Shown piece after piece: positions 1 to 7,132 of a stretch of 64,000 bases of DNA (its first letter is position 1; each line of letters starts with the position of its first letter). The notes below the pieces were generated by a model. That model was not told the origin of the DNA, did not search any database, and was given only the letters and a program-made list of their open reading frames with translations. The stretch comes from Methylobacter sp. S3L5C (GTDB taxonomy: Bacteria > Pseudomonadota > Gammaproteobacteria > Methylococcales > Methylomonadaceae): assembly GCF_022788635.1 (NCBI RefSeq), contig NZ_CP076024.1, forward strand, positions 3,635,503 through 3,699,502, given 5' to 3'. The position numbers and the translations under genes are program-made.

Positions 1-124
1 CATGCACGCCGGGGTAATGCAATAACAAAACCATGGCAGTTTGCTGGCCACAGTAGCTGGCTATTTCCTGCATTCGCTCGGGAATTAATTCGGGGGGCAG
101 ATCAAACAAGGGCAAGGATGGCAT
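1..124 (-). CDS. Mor-type middle-operon transcription activator, N-terminus only
   Basis: An ATG at 122-124, preceded by a GGAG ribosome-binding site, opens a frame that runs off the window. The 41 visible residues (start MPSLPLFDLPPELIPERMQE) continue with an alternating pattern of small and aliphatic residues ending HYPGV. This resembles the dimerisation region of the Mor/C activator family, which turns on middle transcription in Mu-like phages. Its position after gemA at the end of the early region fits. The C-terminal helix-turn-helix that would confirm it is outside the window. Confidence 0.55.
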   Translation of the reverse strand, partial: MPSLPLFDLPPELIPERMQEIASYCGQQTAMVLLLHYPGVH

Positions 125-191
125 GGCAAGCTCCAATAAAATAAAGGTAACCGCCACCATTATAAATAATGTTCCTCTATTGAGCGTACAT

Positions 192-215
192 AAAAAACCC
201 CGCGTTAGCAGGGTT
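192..215 (-). terminator. Rho-independent terminator downstream of the prophage lipoprotein gene
   Basis: On the minus strand a GC-rich stem (CCCTGC paired with a GCGGGG-type arm, short TAA loop) is followed directly by six T. It would stop transcription leaving the lipoprotein gene before the Mor-like gene. Confidence 0.6.
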
Positions 216-311
216 AGTGTGGACATTACTGAGAATAGGCTCATATAAGCCAGTCCTGAGTATATTTTTTGTCAAATCTAAACTTTTTTGTGCCTTTCGT
301 CGATATCTAAT

Positions 312-728
312 TTAACAACTTTGGGTCGTATTGCGCTTATCTGCTACTGCCCATGATTCAACCTTAAACTTAGCATCATAGGTAGCGATTCCGGTACATG
401 TGGCACTATCCAGTGCCGTCATCTCCAACGGCCATAAGACAATCTCAGCCAATCCCAATGTAAAGACATCAGCCGCTACATAAAAAACGGCCCTCACTTT
501 GCTGGCTTGATTAAATCCAGACTGGAATTCAAAGATATCCTGCTTATTGCCATTCGCCGCAGTATCGATCATTTTGGGCGCACCTAACTGGATAATTAAT
601 GATTGCCGAGAACTCCCTATACCTATGCCTGATAAATCCGCAGGGCCTGGCTGCGATATTGCTTTATAGGCTGAACAGCCTGCTAATTGCATAGATAGCG
701 CTACCATAATGATTATCTTATTTCTCAT
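312..728 (-). CDS. Small outer-membrane-type lipoprotein, prophage cargo (moron) candidate
   Basis: This 138-residue protein begins with a lipoprotein signal: charged start, hydrophobic core and the lipobox LAGC with the acylated Cys at residue 18. The mature part contains an IGIGSSRQSLIIQLGAP stretch reminiscent of the SmpA/BamE-like small-domain fold, which is a weak resemblance only. It sits between the phage early genes and the Mor-like gene, separated from the upstream early genes by about 70 bases and followed by its own terminator. That is the layout expected of a cargo gene expressed independently of the phage programme. The function is unknown. Confidence 0.7.
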   Translation of the reverse strand: MRNKIIIMVALSMQLAGCSAYKAISQPGPADLSGIGIGSSRQSLIIQLGAPKMIDTAANGNKQDIFEFQSGFNQASKVRAVFYVAADVFTLGLAEIVLWPLEMTALDSATCTGIATYDAKFKVESWAVADKRNTTQSC

Positions 729-750
729 GCTTTAGCCTGTTTTATGTTGA

Positions 751-778
751 AAAAGTAAAGGGTGCACAGTATGGCACC
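751..778 (-). terminator. Possible weak terminator of the prophage early operon
   Basis: On the minus strand a GGTGC/GCACC stem (761-778) is followed by CTTTACTTTTT just before the lipoprotein gene. The stem is only five base pairs, so this is tentative. Confidence 0.3.
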
Positions 779-799
779 ATTTTATTAATCATTATGTTT

Positions 800-1237
800 T
801 TATCGTTTAAACACCCCTTTCATCATCGCTTTAATCCTTACCCGATTAGCTGCTGCCTTCTCTGGCGGATATTCCGGCGCTGACAGTTCCGGCAAGGGGT
901 AAACCCGTGGCGGCAAGTCCTGCCTTAGCTGTCCGGGACTTGGCCAGCGCGTTGACCGGCCTGCCAAGGTTAAAAACGCTATCGTTAACCGTGGTCGGTC
1001 CAGCGCCTCATCCCAGACTATCGGCCAGCCCTTAATCACCCGATACCAAACATCGGCAGTCTGGGTGACGGTTTCACTGCTTGGGCTGCCGTCCAGATGT
1101 AATACCACCAGCGCCGATAAGCCCTTGCCTACCTCGCTCTTTAGCCAGTTAAGCAGCGCTTTGGGTGGCTCACTATCCGACTGTATAGGCCCATCATAAA
1201 TAGTGCCCTCAATAACTATCTTTGCTACTTTATTCAT
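800..1237 (-). CDS. Mu-like prophage early protein of unknown function
   Basis: This is a 145-residue soluble protein, with an ATG start at 1235-1237 overlapping the end of the preceding gene by 8 bases. Visible features are a tryptophan-rich middle (VWYRVIKGWPIVWDEA), a WPSPGQLRQDLPPR segment and a basic C-terminus (KAMMKGVFKR). Proteins with a similar WPSP-x-QLR stretch occur next to small zinc-ribbon proteins in other Mu-like early regions, from memory of the family. It could be a replication or transposition accessory factor, but nothing in the sequence proves a role. Confidence 0.7.
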   Translation of the reverse strand: MNKVAKIVIEGTIYDGPIQSDSEPPKALLNWLKSEVGKGLSALVVLHLDGSPSSETVTQTADVWYRVIKGWPIVWDEALDRPRLTIAFLTLAGRSTRWPSPGQLRQDLPPRVYPLPELSAPEYPPEKAAANRVRIKAMMKGVFKR

Positions 1238-1673
1238 TACCGAACCCCTCTAAGGCTGCTAAAGCCTGTGCTGTTTTTGACCGACCGATAATCTGACCAG
1301 GCATGGCCCGAGACTCTTTCATCGGTAATGGAAAAGGCGTCAACAAAAGCGCCTCTAAGACTTTCTTTAAATAATTATGATTGGTTAATGCCCTGCCACC
1401 TTTGCCTTGCAAGCTCTCCACGGTTTGTTGCATAGCCGCCGCAACCATTTCCCAAGGCGCCAAAGCTAGCGCAGACTTAGCCAACCTTAGCGCCTTATCG
1501 TTAGCCAGATCACGTGTTGTCGAGCGAAACAAACCCAGATAAGCCACCAAGGCGCTACCGGCCTCGGTGTTTAGTTTGCACAATAAACCCAACAGCTCTC
1601 GCCCTGACTCGTCTTGCACCAGGGCATCCACGCCAATACGGGCATGACAGATCGGGCATCTATTCAGTTGCAT
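1230..1673 (-). CDS. Mu-like prophage CxxC (zinc-ribbon-like) early protein
   Basis: The start is placed at ATG 1671-1673 (MQLNRCPICHARIG) because a strong AGGAGG site lies just upstream. The longer reading frame runs through the neighbouring gene. The 147-residue product has one N-terminal CPIC motif followed by H-x-R, then a helical region containing VAYLGLFRS and a C-terminal KKVLEALL segment. A single CxxC could be half of a zinc site in a dimer. It is coupled to its neighbours by short overlaps on both sides. It belongs to a family I associate with Mu-like prophages; the biochemical role is unknown. Confidence 0.7.
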   Translation of the reverse strand: MQLNRCPICHARIGVDALVQDESGRELLGLLCKLNTEAGSALVAYLGLFRSTTRDLANDKALRLAKSALALAPWEMVAAAMQQTVESLQGKGGRALTNHNYLKKVLEALLLTPFPLPMKESRAMPGQIIGRSKTAQALAALEGFGNE

Positions 1674-2136
1674 TGATAACCTCCTCTGGCTGTGCGGCAC
1701 GTAATTTAGCAAACGTCTCATAGTCCAACAGCTCAATCGATGGGTTATGTTTTTTAATGTGCGCAATAAAGGCACCGGGGGTTCTAAATTCCGGCCAGAC
1801 ATAGCAGCTCCTCTCAAGATAGCCGCCTTCCCGACAACCCTTCTTGCCATAAATGTTCACGAGTAGTGCCGCTCGCTTCGCTGGCTGCCCCTTACTGTGT
1901 AGGCAATAGAAGCGCCTGGCGATATTGCTCATTTCCGCCAGCTTGCTCTCTTTGCCACACCAAACGTCTCTACCTCTAAAGTAGCCGTCGACATAAACCA
2001 TGATAACCAACCGCATATTCCGCTGAACAACTCGCGGCGAAAGCAAATAATCATCACACTTCAAATAAACAGCGCTACCGTAAGTCGACGACAACTTGAC
2101 CTTTACATCCGCCCACTCCCCTTTAGATAAACTCAT
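1660..2136 (-). CDS. Mu-like prophage early protein of unknown function
   Basis: A 158-residue protein. I chose ATG 2134-2136 because it overlaps the gemA stop as ATGA and has a GGGAGG site upstream; the upstream in-frame starts lie inside gemA. The sequence is rich in Cys, Tyr and basic residues (C-x-x-D near residue 27, FYCLHSKGQ, KKGCREGGYLERSCYVWPEF), without a motif I can name. Translational coupling with gemA suggests a shared early function. Confidence 0.65.
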   Translation of the reverse strand: MSLSKGEWADVKVKLSSTYGSAVYLKCDDYLLSPRVVQRNMRLVIMVYVDGYFRGRDVWCGKESKLAEMSNIARRFYCLHSKGQPAKRAALLVNIYGKKGCREGGYLERSCYVWPEFRTPGAFIAHIKKHNPSIELLDYETFAKLRAAQPEEVINATE

Positions 2137-2636
2137 CGTTCCCGCCTCCCTTCGCGTGCGGCATTTTTGGTTAACGCAGCAATAAGCCCTGCCAGCTCCT
2201 GACTGTTGCAAAACTCCAGCTTACTTTTTTTATACATTTGCACAGCCATTGCTGTTGCATAAGCCCACGGCCTGCCAGCCTCAGCCAGTAAAGCCTCAAG
2301 CTTTTTAAGCTGTTTGGCGGTAGTAGCAGCACTGTCAATGTTGTGCGGCCTGCCTGGATAAGCGGTTTTTCCGGTAAAGCCTGCCTGCTTCAACTGCTCC
2401 AGCACGGCCGCACGACCCAATGCCGTTAAATACTTTGCTGAAATAACACCTTCAAAGGCTTTGGTTTTACCTATGGCCGTCAAGTATCTGGCATCCAGCG
2501 CATTAACCTTCCTCAATAAATCCCGATAGGTATCATCATCCAACCCCAAATCTTTCTTGGCAATGTGGATCTTGGCCAGCTCTGCCAGTTTTATTTTGTC
2601 AGACGCTGACTTAGGCTTTTCAGTTTTTAGACTCAT
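2133..2636 (-). CDS. gemA: GemA (Mu gp16-like, DUF1018) regulatory protein
   Basis: The 167-residue product starts with a lysine-rich segment leading into LAKIHIAKKDLGLDDDTYRD, the hallmark of the GemA/DUF1018 family. In Mu this family modulates host gene expression and DNA gyrase-dependent supercoiling. The C-terminal half contains the WAYATAMAVQMYKKSKLEFC region, also typical. The start overlaps the DUF2786 stop as ATGA, and the next gene starts the same way. Its position just ahead of the Mor-like end of the early region matches Mu. Confidence 0.85.
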   Translation of the reverse strand: MSLKTEKPKSASDKIKLAELAKIHIAKKDLGLDDDTYRDLLRKVNALDARYLTAIGKTKAFEGVISAKYLTALGRAAVLEQLKQAGFTGKTAYPGRPHNIDSAATTAKQLKKLEALLAEAGRPWAYATAMAVQMYKKSKLEFCNSQELAGLIAALTKNAAREGRRER

Positions 2637-3325
2637 TGCTGATGCTCCACTGCCAATTTGGCATCATCTCTACTCATGCCCCGATCAAGCGTGGCATTTT
2701 TGCCGGCCAACTGACCTTTATAGCCATCAAAAGTAGCCGCCTTAGCTTTGCTGGTTCGTGCATTTGTACTGTTAACGTTACTGTGATTTTTATCCATATA
2801 GGCAGTAATCGCCTGCTCATCGGCCTGACTGGTAGCAATAGCGACCAGCTTATCGACGGCAGTAACCACCCAACCCCGACAATAAGCATCTGCACGTACG
2901 GTTTTAGTCGCCGCAGACCTACAGCGCTTCAGCTCGGTTTTGATGTAATCAGTACGGCTACGCCTGACTTGACGCAGCAACACCTCAAACGCATACCCTG
3001 ATAACTCAGGGGCGGGGCTAATGCCAATAAACGACCAGGCGGCATGCGATGCCCAGCTACTGGTCATAAAAATCAGCTTGCAACCAAAAGCCGTGGCGGA
3101 CTTGTTGGCCAAAAAGGCTTCCCAGTCGGTAGGCTTGGTCTTTACCGTAGACTTGGCATGGGTACTGGAAGCCTCAGCCGCCAGAATATCTGACCGGCTC
3201 AGGTTGTACTTGGCCATTAGCGCCTGCGCCTGCCGAAGTGCGGTTTCCGCCTCGTTGGCATTGGCACTACCAGCCAGCCGCAAGCATTTTCTTATCTTGC
3301 CGACTATCTTGGCTTGCTCAGTCAT
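2633..3325 (-). CDS. DUF2786-type prophage protein
   Basis: A 230-residue protein whose first 45 residues (KIRKCLRLAGSANANEAETA followed by ALRQAQALMAKYNLS) match the DUF2786 signature. The middle carries the usual AFGCKLIFM/WSFIGISPAPELSGYAFEVL region, followed by basic helices (RRSRTDYIKTELKRC). The family is common in phage early regions; its molecular function is not established. It is linked by ATGA overlaps to the genes on both sides. Confidence 0.8.
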   Translation of the reverse strand: MTEQAKIVGKIRKCLRLAGSANANEAETALRQAQALMAKYNLSRSDILAAEASSTHAKSTVKTKPTDWEAFLANKSATAFGCKLIFMTSSWASHAAWSFIGISPAPELSGYAFEVLLRQVRRSRTDYIKTELKRCRSAATKTVRADAYCRGWVVTAVDKLVAIATSQADEQAITAYMDKNHSNVNSTNARTSKAKAATFDGYKGQLAGKNATLDRGMSRDDAKLAVEHQQ

Positions 3326-3660
3326 AACGCACCTCCGGCCCTGACAGCCCTTTCCAAGATAGCGCGACCGATTGCCTTGCTGCCCCGCTTCCAGCCGCGA
3401 CGGATAACTTGCTGTGCCATCGCATCATCAAGGCTTTGCAATTTATTCATTGCTGAGGAGCCTTTCTTGGGGTTCTGATAGGTGACCAAAAAGTCAATAA
3501 TATCGGCTTGCCGCCATAATGAGCGCCCCATACCCACGCCACCCTGCACTGAAGCAGGAAAGGTTGGCTGCTCCCGCTGCATTTTTAGCGTCCAATTCTT
3601 ATCAATATGACCGGCCAGCTTGGCAACGCCTTCAATACCGATTAATTTATTTGCGCTCAT
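3322..3660 (-). CDS. Small HTH-like DNA-binding prophage protein
   Basis: A 112-residue protein. The N-terminal half (GIEGVAKLAGHIDKNWTLKM, later GRSLWRQADIIDFLV) has the layout of an excisionase/AlpA-like winged helix-turn-helix: a helix, a turn, then a W-x-x-x-DI-x-x-FL helix. The C-terminus is strongly basic (RRGWKRGSKAIGRAILERAVR). It is coupled by ATGA to the DUF3164 gene upstream. A regulatory role in the early region is plausible but inferred from the fold resemblance only. Confidence 0.6.
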   Translation of the reverse strand: MSANKLIGIEGVAKLAGHIDKNWTLKMQREQPTFPASVQGGVGMGRSLWRQADIIDFLVTYQNPKKGSSAMNKLQSLDDAMAQQVIRRGWKRGSKAIGRAILERAVRAGGAL

Positions 3661-4274
3661 AACGCCGCCAAGTCTAACGATAACTGCTCATACTTGCCGC
3701 CGGGCTTGTCGCGTCGGTAAATCCGTAAATACGCCTTGGTGCTGACGACTTGCATGGATTCACGCAAAGCTTTCATGGCCTGCTGCCACTGCTCGTCGGC
3801 AATATCCAGCTGCAACAAGGAATAAATACGGCCGATAGAGATATTGCCTTCCTTATCAGTCTGAAAGGCGTGTTCGACCAGTGCTTTGATTTCAATGCGA
3901 CTGCCTTCTGTCCACTTATGGATGCAGATATCGACCAGCTCTTTGGCGGCGTGGATCCTTTCATCAAAAATTTTGACATCAGCCTGGGACAGCTTTAATT
4001 GATACTGACCATCAAAACTGCATAAGGTCACGTTACCTTTAACCCCGCCTAATTTAACGCCGTACTTTTCTGCCGACAATTCAACAAAGGCACCGATATC
4101 GCCCAAGGTATCAACCTTAAAATCAGCCATAATTGCACGTAAATCGAGCACCTTCTCAACAATCTCCAGTACCAGTGCATCGCGGGTTTTATCGATTTCA
4201 CTGATGAGTTCCGATGGCACCAAATGGCCGGCGGTATTGCGTAAATAACCTAAAGGAATGCTATTCGTAGTCAT
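3657..4274 (-). CDS. DUF3164 family prophage protein
   Basis: A 205-residue protein starting MTTNSIPLGYLRNTAGHLVP. The segment KYGVKLGGVKGNVTLCSFDG, the LVEHAFQTDKEGNISIGRIY region and the C-terminal YLRIYRRD are characteristic of DUF3164, a family found in nearly all Mu-like early regions. Some relatives carry the misleading label sulfate transporter. It has no membrane segment and is probably cytoplasmic. The function is unknown. Confidence 0.85.
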   Translation of the reverse strand: MTTNSIPLGYLRNTAGHLVPSELISEIDKTRDALVLEIVEKVLDLRAIMADFKVDTLGDIGAFVELSAEKYGVKLGGVKGNVTLCSFDGQYQLKLSQADVKIFDERIHAAKELVDICIHKWTEGSRIEIKALVEHAFQTDKEGNISIGRIYSLLQLDIADEQWQQAMKALRESMQVVSTKAYLRIYRRDKPGGKYEQLSLDLAAL

Positions 4275-4331
4275 AAAGTTCTCTCTTATCTATAAAGGGT
4301 AGAGACGCACAGGCGTGCGCCTCGTTAATAA

Positions 4332-4499
4332 TCAATCGTCCAGCGTTAGCAGTGCCGACCATAGCCAACTGACCAAGCATTTCAAGCCATGCAGCGCAGC
4401 AAGGTTTACCAGCAACCACAGGGCCAACATAACCATCAAGCCAATCGGACCAAAAAGTACAAATGGAAAGCTACAGTGAAGTGGCAAAGCGACATTCAT
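4332..4499 (-). CDS. Small single-pass membrane protein of the prophage early region
   Basis: A 55-codon frame (MNVALPLHCSFPFVLFGPIG, then LMVMLALWLLVNLAALHG) with one strongly hydrophobic stretch at residues 10-37. Its ATG overlaps the stop of the preceding small gene as ATGA, continuing the coupled chain of early genes. Small membrane proteins in phage early regions may act in superinfection exclusion or host takeover, but no motif supports a specific role. Confidence 0.5.
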   Translation of the reverse strand: MNVALPLHCSFPFVLFGPIGLMVMLALWLLVNLAALHGLKCLVSWLWSALLTLDD

Positions 4500-4645
4500 A
4501 ACACCCCCCGACGTTCCAGTTCTTTGGCAGTACGGCGATTGCGCCGAATCACTTGGGCCAGCGCCAAGGCTGCCAAAGCCTCATTGATGCGGTCCCAAAA
4601 CAAATTACGATTAATTTCCTTTAACAAATCACATTTACGACTCAT
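4496..4645 (-). CDS. Small basic helical prophage protein (49 residues)
   Basis: The frame starts MSRKCDLLKEINRNLFWDRI and ends with basic residues RRNRRTAKELERRGVL. ATGA overlaps join it to both neighbouring genes. The predicted structure is almost wholly helical and positively charged, compatible with binding nucleic acid or a protein partner. I do not recognise a family. Confidence 0.5.
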   Translation of the reverse strand: MSRKCDLLKEINRNLFWDRINEALAALALAQVIRRNRRTAKELERRGVL

Positions 4646-4896
4646 AACACCAACTCCTCATTGCCGGTAGCAACCCGACAGGTATCCAGTAATAAACGAA
4701 TAAAACCCATGCATTCATCGGCGGTCATCACCGTTAAAATGTCCGCCGTACCAGCAATGGTTCTAAACTCGGACACCCCGGAAATACGCAAGGCGATATC
4801 GCCTCGGCCATAATTTTGTACGGTTAACGTGTGGGCGGGGCTTGCGCCACCACTATTGACCTGGTCATCAATGACCATGCTTTCATTAATTAACAT
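4642..4896 (-). CDS. Prophage early protein of unknown function (84 residues)
   Basis: A small soluble protein starting MLINESMVIDDQVNSGG with an AGGA site seven bases ahead of the ATG. It lies 9 bases downstream of the preceding gene, and its stop overlaps the next gene's start as ATGA. The sequence alternates beta-like segments (TLTVQNYGRGDIALRISG) with a C-terminal helix. No family recognised. Confidence 0.6.
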   Translation of the reverse strand: MLINESMVIDDQVNSGGASPAHTLTVQNYGRGDIALRISGVSEFRTIAGTADILTVMTADECMGFIRLLLDTCRVATGNEELVL

Positions 4897-4905
4897 GTGC
4901 AGTTC

Positions 4906-5127
4906 CTAATGGATTTGTGAGGTAAGTGCTTGGCGCTGCTGATAAGCTGCCCTGCCTTCTCTGGACATCGTTATCCAATCCTTGGCGGCATCTACTAGAT
5001 AAGCGCCCAATGACTGCATTTCTTCTGTAGCTTCAGGCGATAGCGCCGGCATACCATCATCCAGCTCCACTTCAGCAGAAACATACATACCATCGAGAGT
5101 TGCCTTTAAATCAATAATATATCTCAT
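4906..5127 (-). CDS. Prophage early protein of unknown function (73 residues)
   Basis: An acidic protein beginning MRYIIDLKATLDGMYVSAEV, with ATG overlapping the preceding stop (ATGA). A beta-rich start is followed by helical segments ending in a glutamine-rich stretch. No motif recognised; the evidence that it is real is its place in the tightly coupled early operon. Confidence 0.55.
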   Translation of the reverse strand: MRYIIDLKATLDGMYVSAEVELDDGMPALSPEATEEMQSLGAYLVDAAKDWITMSREGRAAYQQRQALTSQIH

Positions 5128-5432
5128 GGCTTGTTATCCTTTAATTCACAAAATTGACAGGCTTCCCACCAAATTAACCTGGATAGGCCACCAAACGGGC
5201 GGGGTGCGCTTGATCGAGCGTTACACTGCACGCGCTCAATAACTCGCCCGACATGCGGGCAAACCACCACGTTGATATACTGCCGGGCAAACTGGTTTAA
5301 AATCGCCGTGGGATTAGGATAGTGACCGGTGCCGATCATGCGTACGGCACTGTCTTTAATCCCCAGGGCATCAGCCAATGCCTTGGTGCCGATCTCGGCA
5401 CGCTTGGCGTTAAATGCAGTTAATAACGGCAT
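5124..5432 (-). CDS. Small prophage protein with N-terminal HTH-like segment and CxxC tail
   Basis: A 102-residue protein with a GGAGG site ahead of the ATG. Residues 5-30 (TAFNAKRAEIGTKALADALG) read like the first helices of a lambda/LacI-type helix-turn-helix. The C-terminal half contains a conserved-looking CPHVGRVIERVQC and a final W-x-x-C-x-F-C that could bind zinc. It overlaps the upstream winged-helix gene by 23 bases. A regulatory role is inferred. Confidence 0.55.
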   Translation of the reverse strand: MPLLTAFNAKRAEIGTKALADALGIKDSAVRMIGTGHYPNPTAILNQFARQYINVVVCPHVGRVIERVQCNARSSAPRPFGGLSRLIWWEACQFCELKDNKP

Positions 5433-5772
5433 CGGTCGTCCCTCCTTGTTTTGGATTTATGACTGTCTTGGTATTGGAGTTAAACACCTCACCACCTGCT
5501 CTGACAATCGGCGCAGCAGGGCCAATATCAATCACTAACTTATAGCGACTACCCCCATTATTGGCCTGCTCGGTATCCAGCACACCTACTGCCACTAACT
5601 TAATTAGCCAGCGGCGCAGATTAGCTGTTGCATTTTTTTCACTGCCATCGCAAATAATGTTTTGTATTTCCAGCAAGGTCATGCATTTATTCTTGCGTAA
5701 AAGCCACCAAGTACGGGCGCGTAAGCTACCCGTTCGACGTACTTTTCTTCGTGCTATTGTTGATTGGCGCAT
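5410..5772 (-). CDS. Winged-helix-like prophage protein, copy 2 of a tandem pair
   Basis: A 120-residue protein with basic N-terminus (MRQSTIARRKVRRTGSLRAR) followed by WWLLRKNKCMTLLEIQNIIC, a GGSRYKLVIDIGPAAPIV segment and a short tail. The gene immediately upstream has the same sequence of blocks (R-x-x-WW-x-LRKNK, TL-E-x-x-IC, GG-x-Y-LVIDVGPKAPVI), so the two are paralogues in tandem. The layout fits a winged-helix domain with a basic arm. The start has a GGAG site. Confidence 0.6.
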   Translation of the reverse strand: MRQSTIARRKVRRTGSLRARTWWLLRKNKCMTLLEIQNIICDGSEKNATANLRRWLIKLVAVGVLDTEQANNGGSRYKLVIDIGPAAPIVRAGGEVFNSNTKTVINPKQGGTTDAVINCI

Positions 5773-5854
5773 TGCGCTCTCTCCTGACTGTTTCGTGGTT
5801 ATCGGATGAGTATTGTTTTTTTTAATATGATGACTCGGCCCTTCTCGGCAGTTG

Positions 5855-6250
5855 CTATATCTCCATTGGCAGCTCAGCTTTATCAGTGATCATTTGATTA
5901 CTATTTGGATCAAATACGCGAGTATCATGATGGGTAATTACCGGGGCTTTTGGCCCAACATCGATAACCAGCACATAGCGATAAAACCGCCCCCCAGCTT
6001 TTTCTCCACCAGGATCTCTCGACCTGGCAACCAAGCCTGCCCGAGTTAAGCTTAAAGCCCATTTCCCAAGGTTTAGCCTATCTGTTACTTTATCCTGATC
6101 ACAGATGGCTTGCCTAAGCTCCGCCAGCGTCACTGATTTGTTTTTACGCAAGAACCACCAAGCTTTTTTACGCAAGCCGCAACTTTTAGTACGCGGCATA
6201 ATAACGGTTCTTGTTTTTCGTGCCTTCTTACCGTTAATTTCCATAATCAT
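5855..6250 (-). CDS. Winged-helix-like prophage protein, copy 1 of a tandem pair
   Basis: A 131-residue paralogue of the 5,410-5,772 product: basic N-terminus, KKAWWFLRKNKSVTLAELRQ, and YRYVLVIDVGPKAPVI. Its ATG overlaps the MuB stop as ATGA; a second ATG two codons later is also possible. Position directly after MuB suggests a transposition or early-regulation accessory, but this is not shown by the sequence. Confidence 0.6.
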   Translation of the reverse strand: MIMEINGKKARKTRTVIMPRTKSCGLRKKAWWFLRKNKSVTLAELRQAICDQDKVTDRLNLGKWALSLTRAGLVARSRDPGGEKAGGRFYRYVLVIDVGPKAPVITHHDTRVFDPNSNQMITDKAELPMEI

Positions 6251-6999
6251 TTACGCGCCAACTGATCAGGCGAAGTACGTACCCGTAAGCTACGCATGGC
6301 ATCTTCACAGAGCAAATACCCTCTTACGTCTGATTCTGCCAGCTCTGATTTATTCAACTTTGCTGCCAGCGCTTCCAGCGTATTAATTGCTGAAGTCATT
6401 AATCGATAGCGGCCGCGTGATTGCTCCAAAACTTGCCGGGCAATGCCTTCATCAACCAGCACCTCGCATAACTCTCTCAAATACAGTTGGGTATCAAGCA
6501 GATTGGCGGGCTTAAAATCCACTACAGCACTAATACGCGTCGCAATATGCGCCAGCTTATGCTCGGCAAAGCGGTGCTTTTCTGAAGAATGGCAGACCAG
6601 AATAAAGACCACGCCAACTTGGTCAGCAATACGGCGCAAATACTCCAGCACTGCGGCCTTCTTTTCCAGACCGTGCTGCGCCTCATCCAGGATGATGGGT
6701 TGACGATTGCGCGACATCGCTTCGATAATCGCTTTTTGCAGAGCAAAACCTTTCAACCCGGTTACAGCCAATTCATAAGCAAGCAAGTCACGCACATAAC
6801 TAATTGTCATCCCCGGCATACCTTCTATATAGATGGCGTTGCGCTCAGCACCATAATGATCGGCAGTCGTGCTTTTACCTGCACCTGGATCACCGGCGAT
6901 TACTATGCCTTTGGCACCTTTTGCTGCCCCCGTCTCAACGGCGTTAACCAGCGACATAAACAACTGATGGTTACTTGTCTTTACATATTTAAAGCGCAT
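6247..6999 (-). CDS. MuB-like transposition target/ATPase subunit
   Basis: A AAA+ ATPase of 250 residues. The Walker A motif GDPGAGKST is at residues 36-44 and the Walker B PIILDEAQ at about 101-108, followed by RIADQVGVVFILVCHS (sensor region). I place the start at ATG 6997-6999 because AAAGGAC lies just upstream; the longer in-frame start lacks a site. MuB relatives bind DNA, choose insertion targets and activate the MuA transposase. Adjacent downstream of the MuA gene, as in Mu. Confidence 0.88.
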   Translation of the reverse strand: MRFKYVKTSNHQLFMSLVNAVETGAAKGAKGIVIAGDPGAGKSTTADHYGAERNAIYIEGMPGMTISYVRDLLAYELAVTGLKGFALQKAIIEAMSRNRQPIILDEAQHGLEKKAAVLEYLRRIADQVGVVFILVCHSSEKHRFAEHKLAHIATRISAVVDFKPANLLDTQLYLRELCEVLVDEGIARQVLEQSRGRYRLMTSAINTLEALAAKLNKSELAESDVRGYLLCEDAMRSLRVRTSPDQLARK

Positions 7000-7132
7000 A
7001 ATAATGTCCTTTATTTTTAAAATTAGCCGTCCCAAAGTGGGTTCGACATTCAATTGGCGAGTGTGCATCGCCGGTTTTTAAGCCTGTCCGTTGTGGTAAA
7101 CGGTCGGGCTTGTTTTTTGGCGGGTAAGGCCG

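Noticed and set aside
4389-4670. 93-codon plus-strand frame in the prophage
   Set aside because: Antisense to three coupled small genes with good overlaps, very rich in basic residues and without a start signal.
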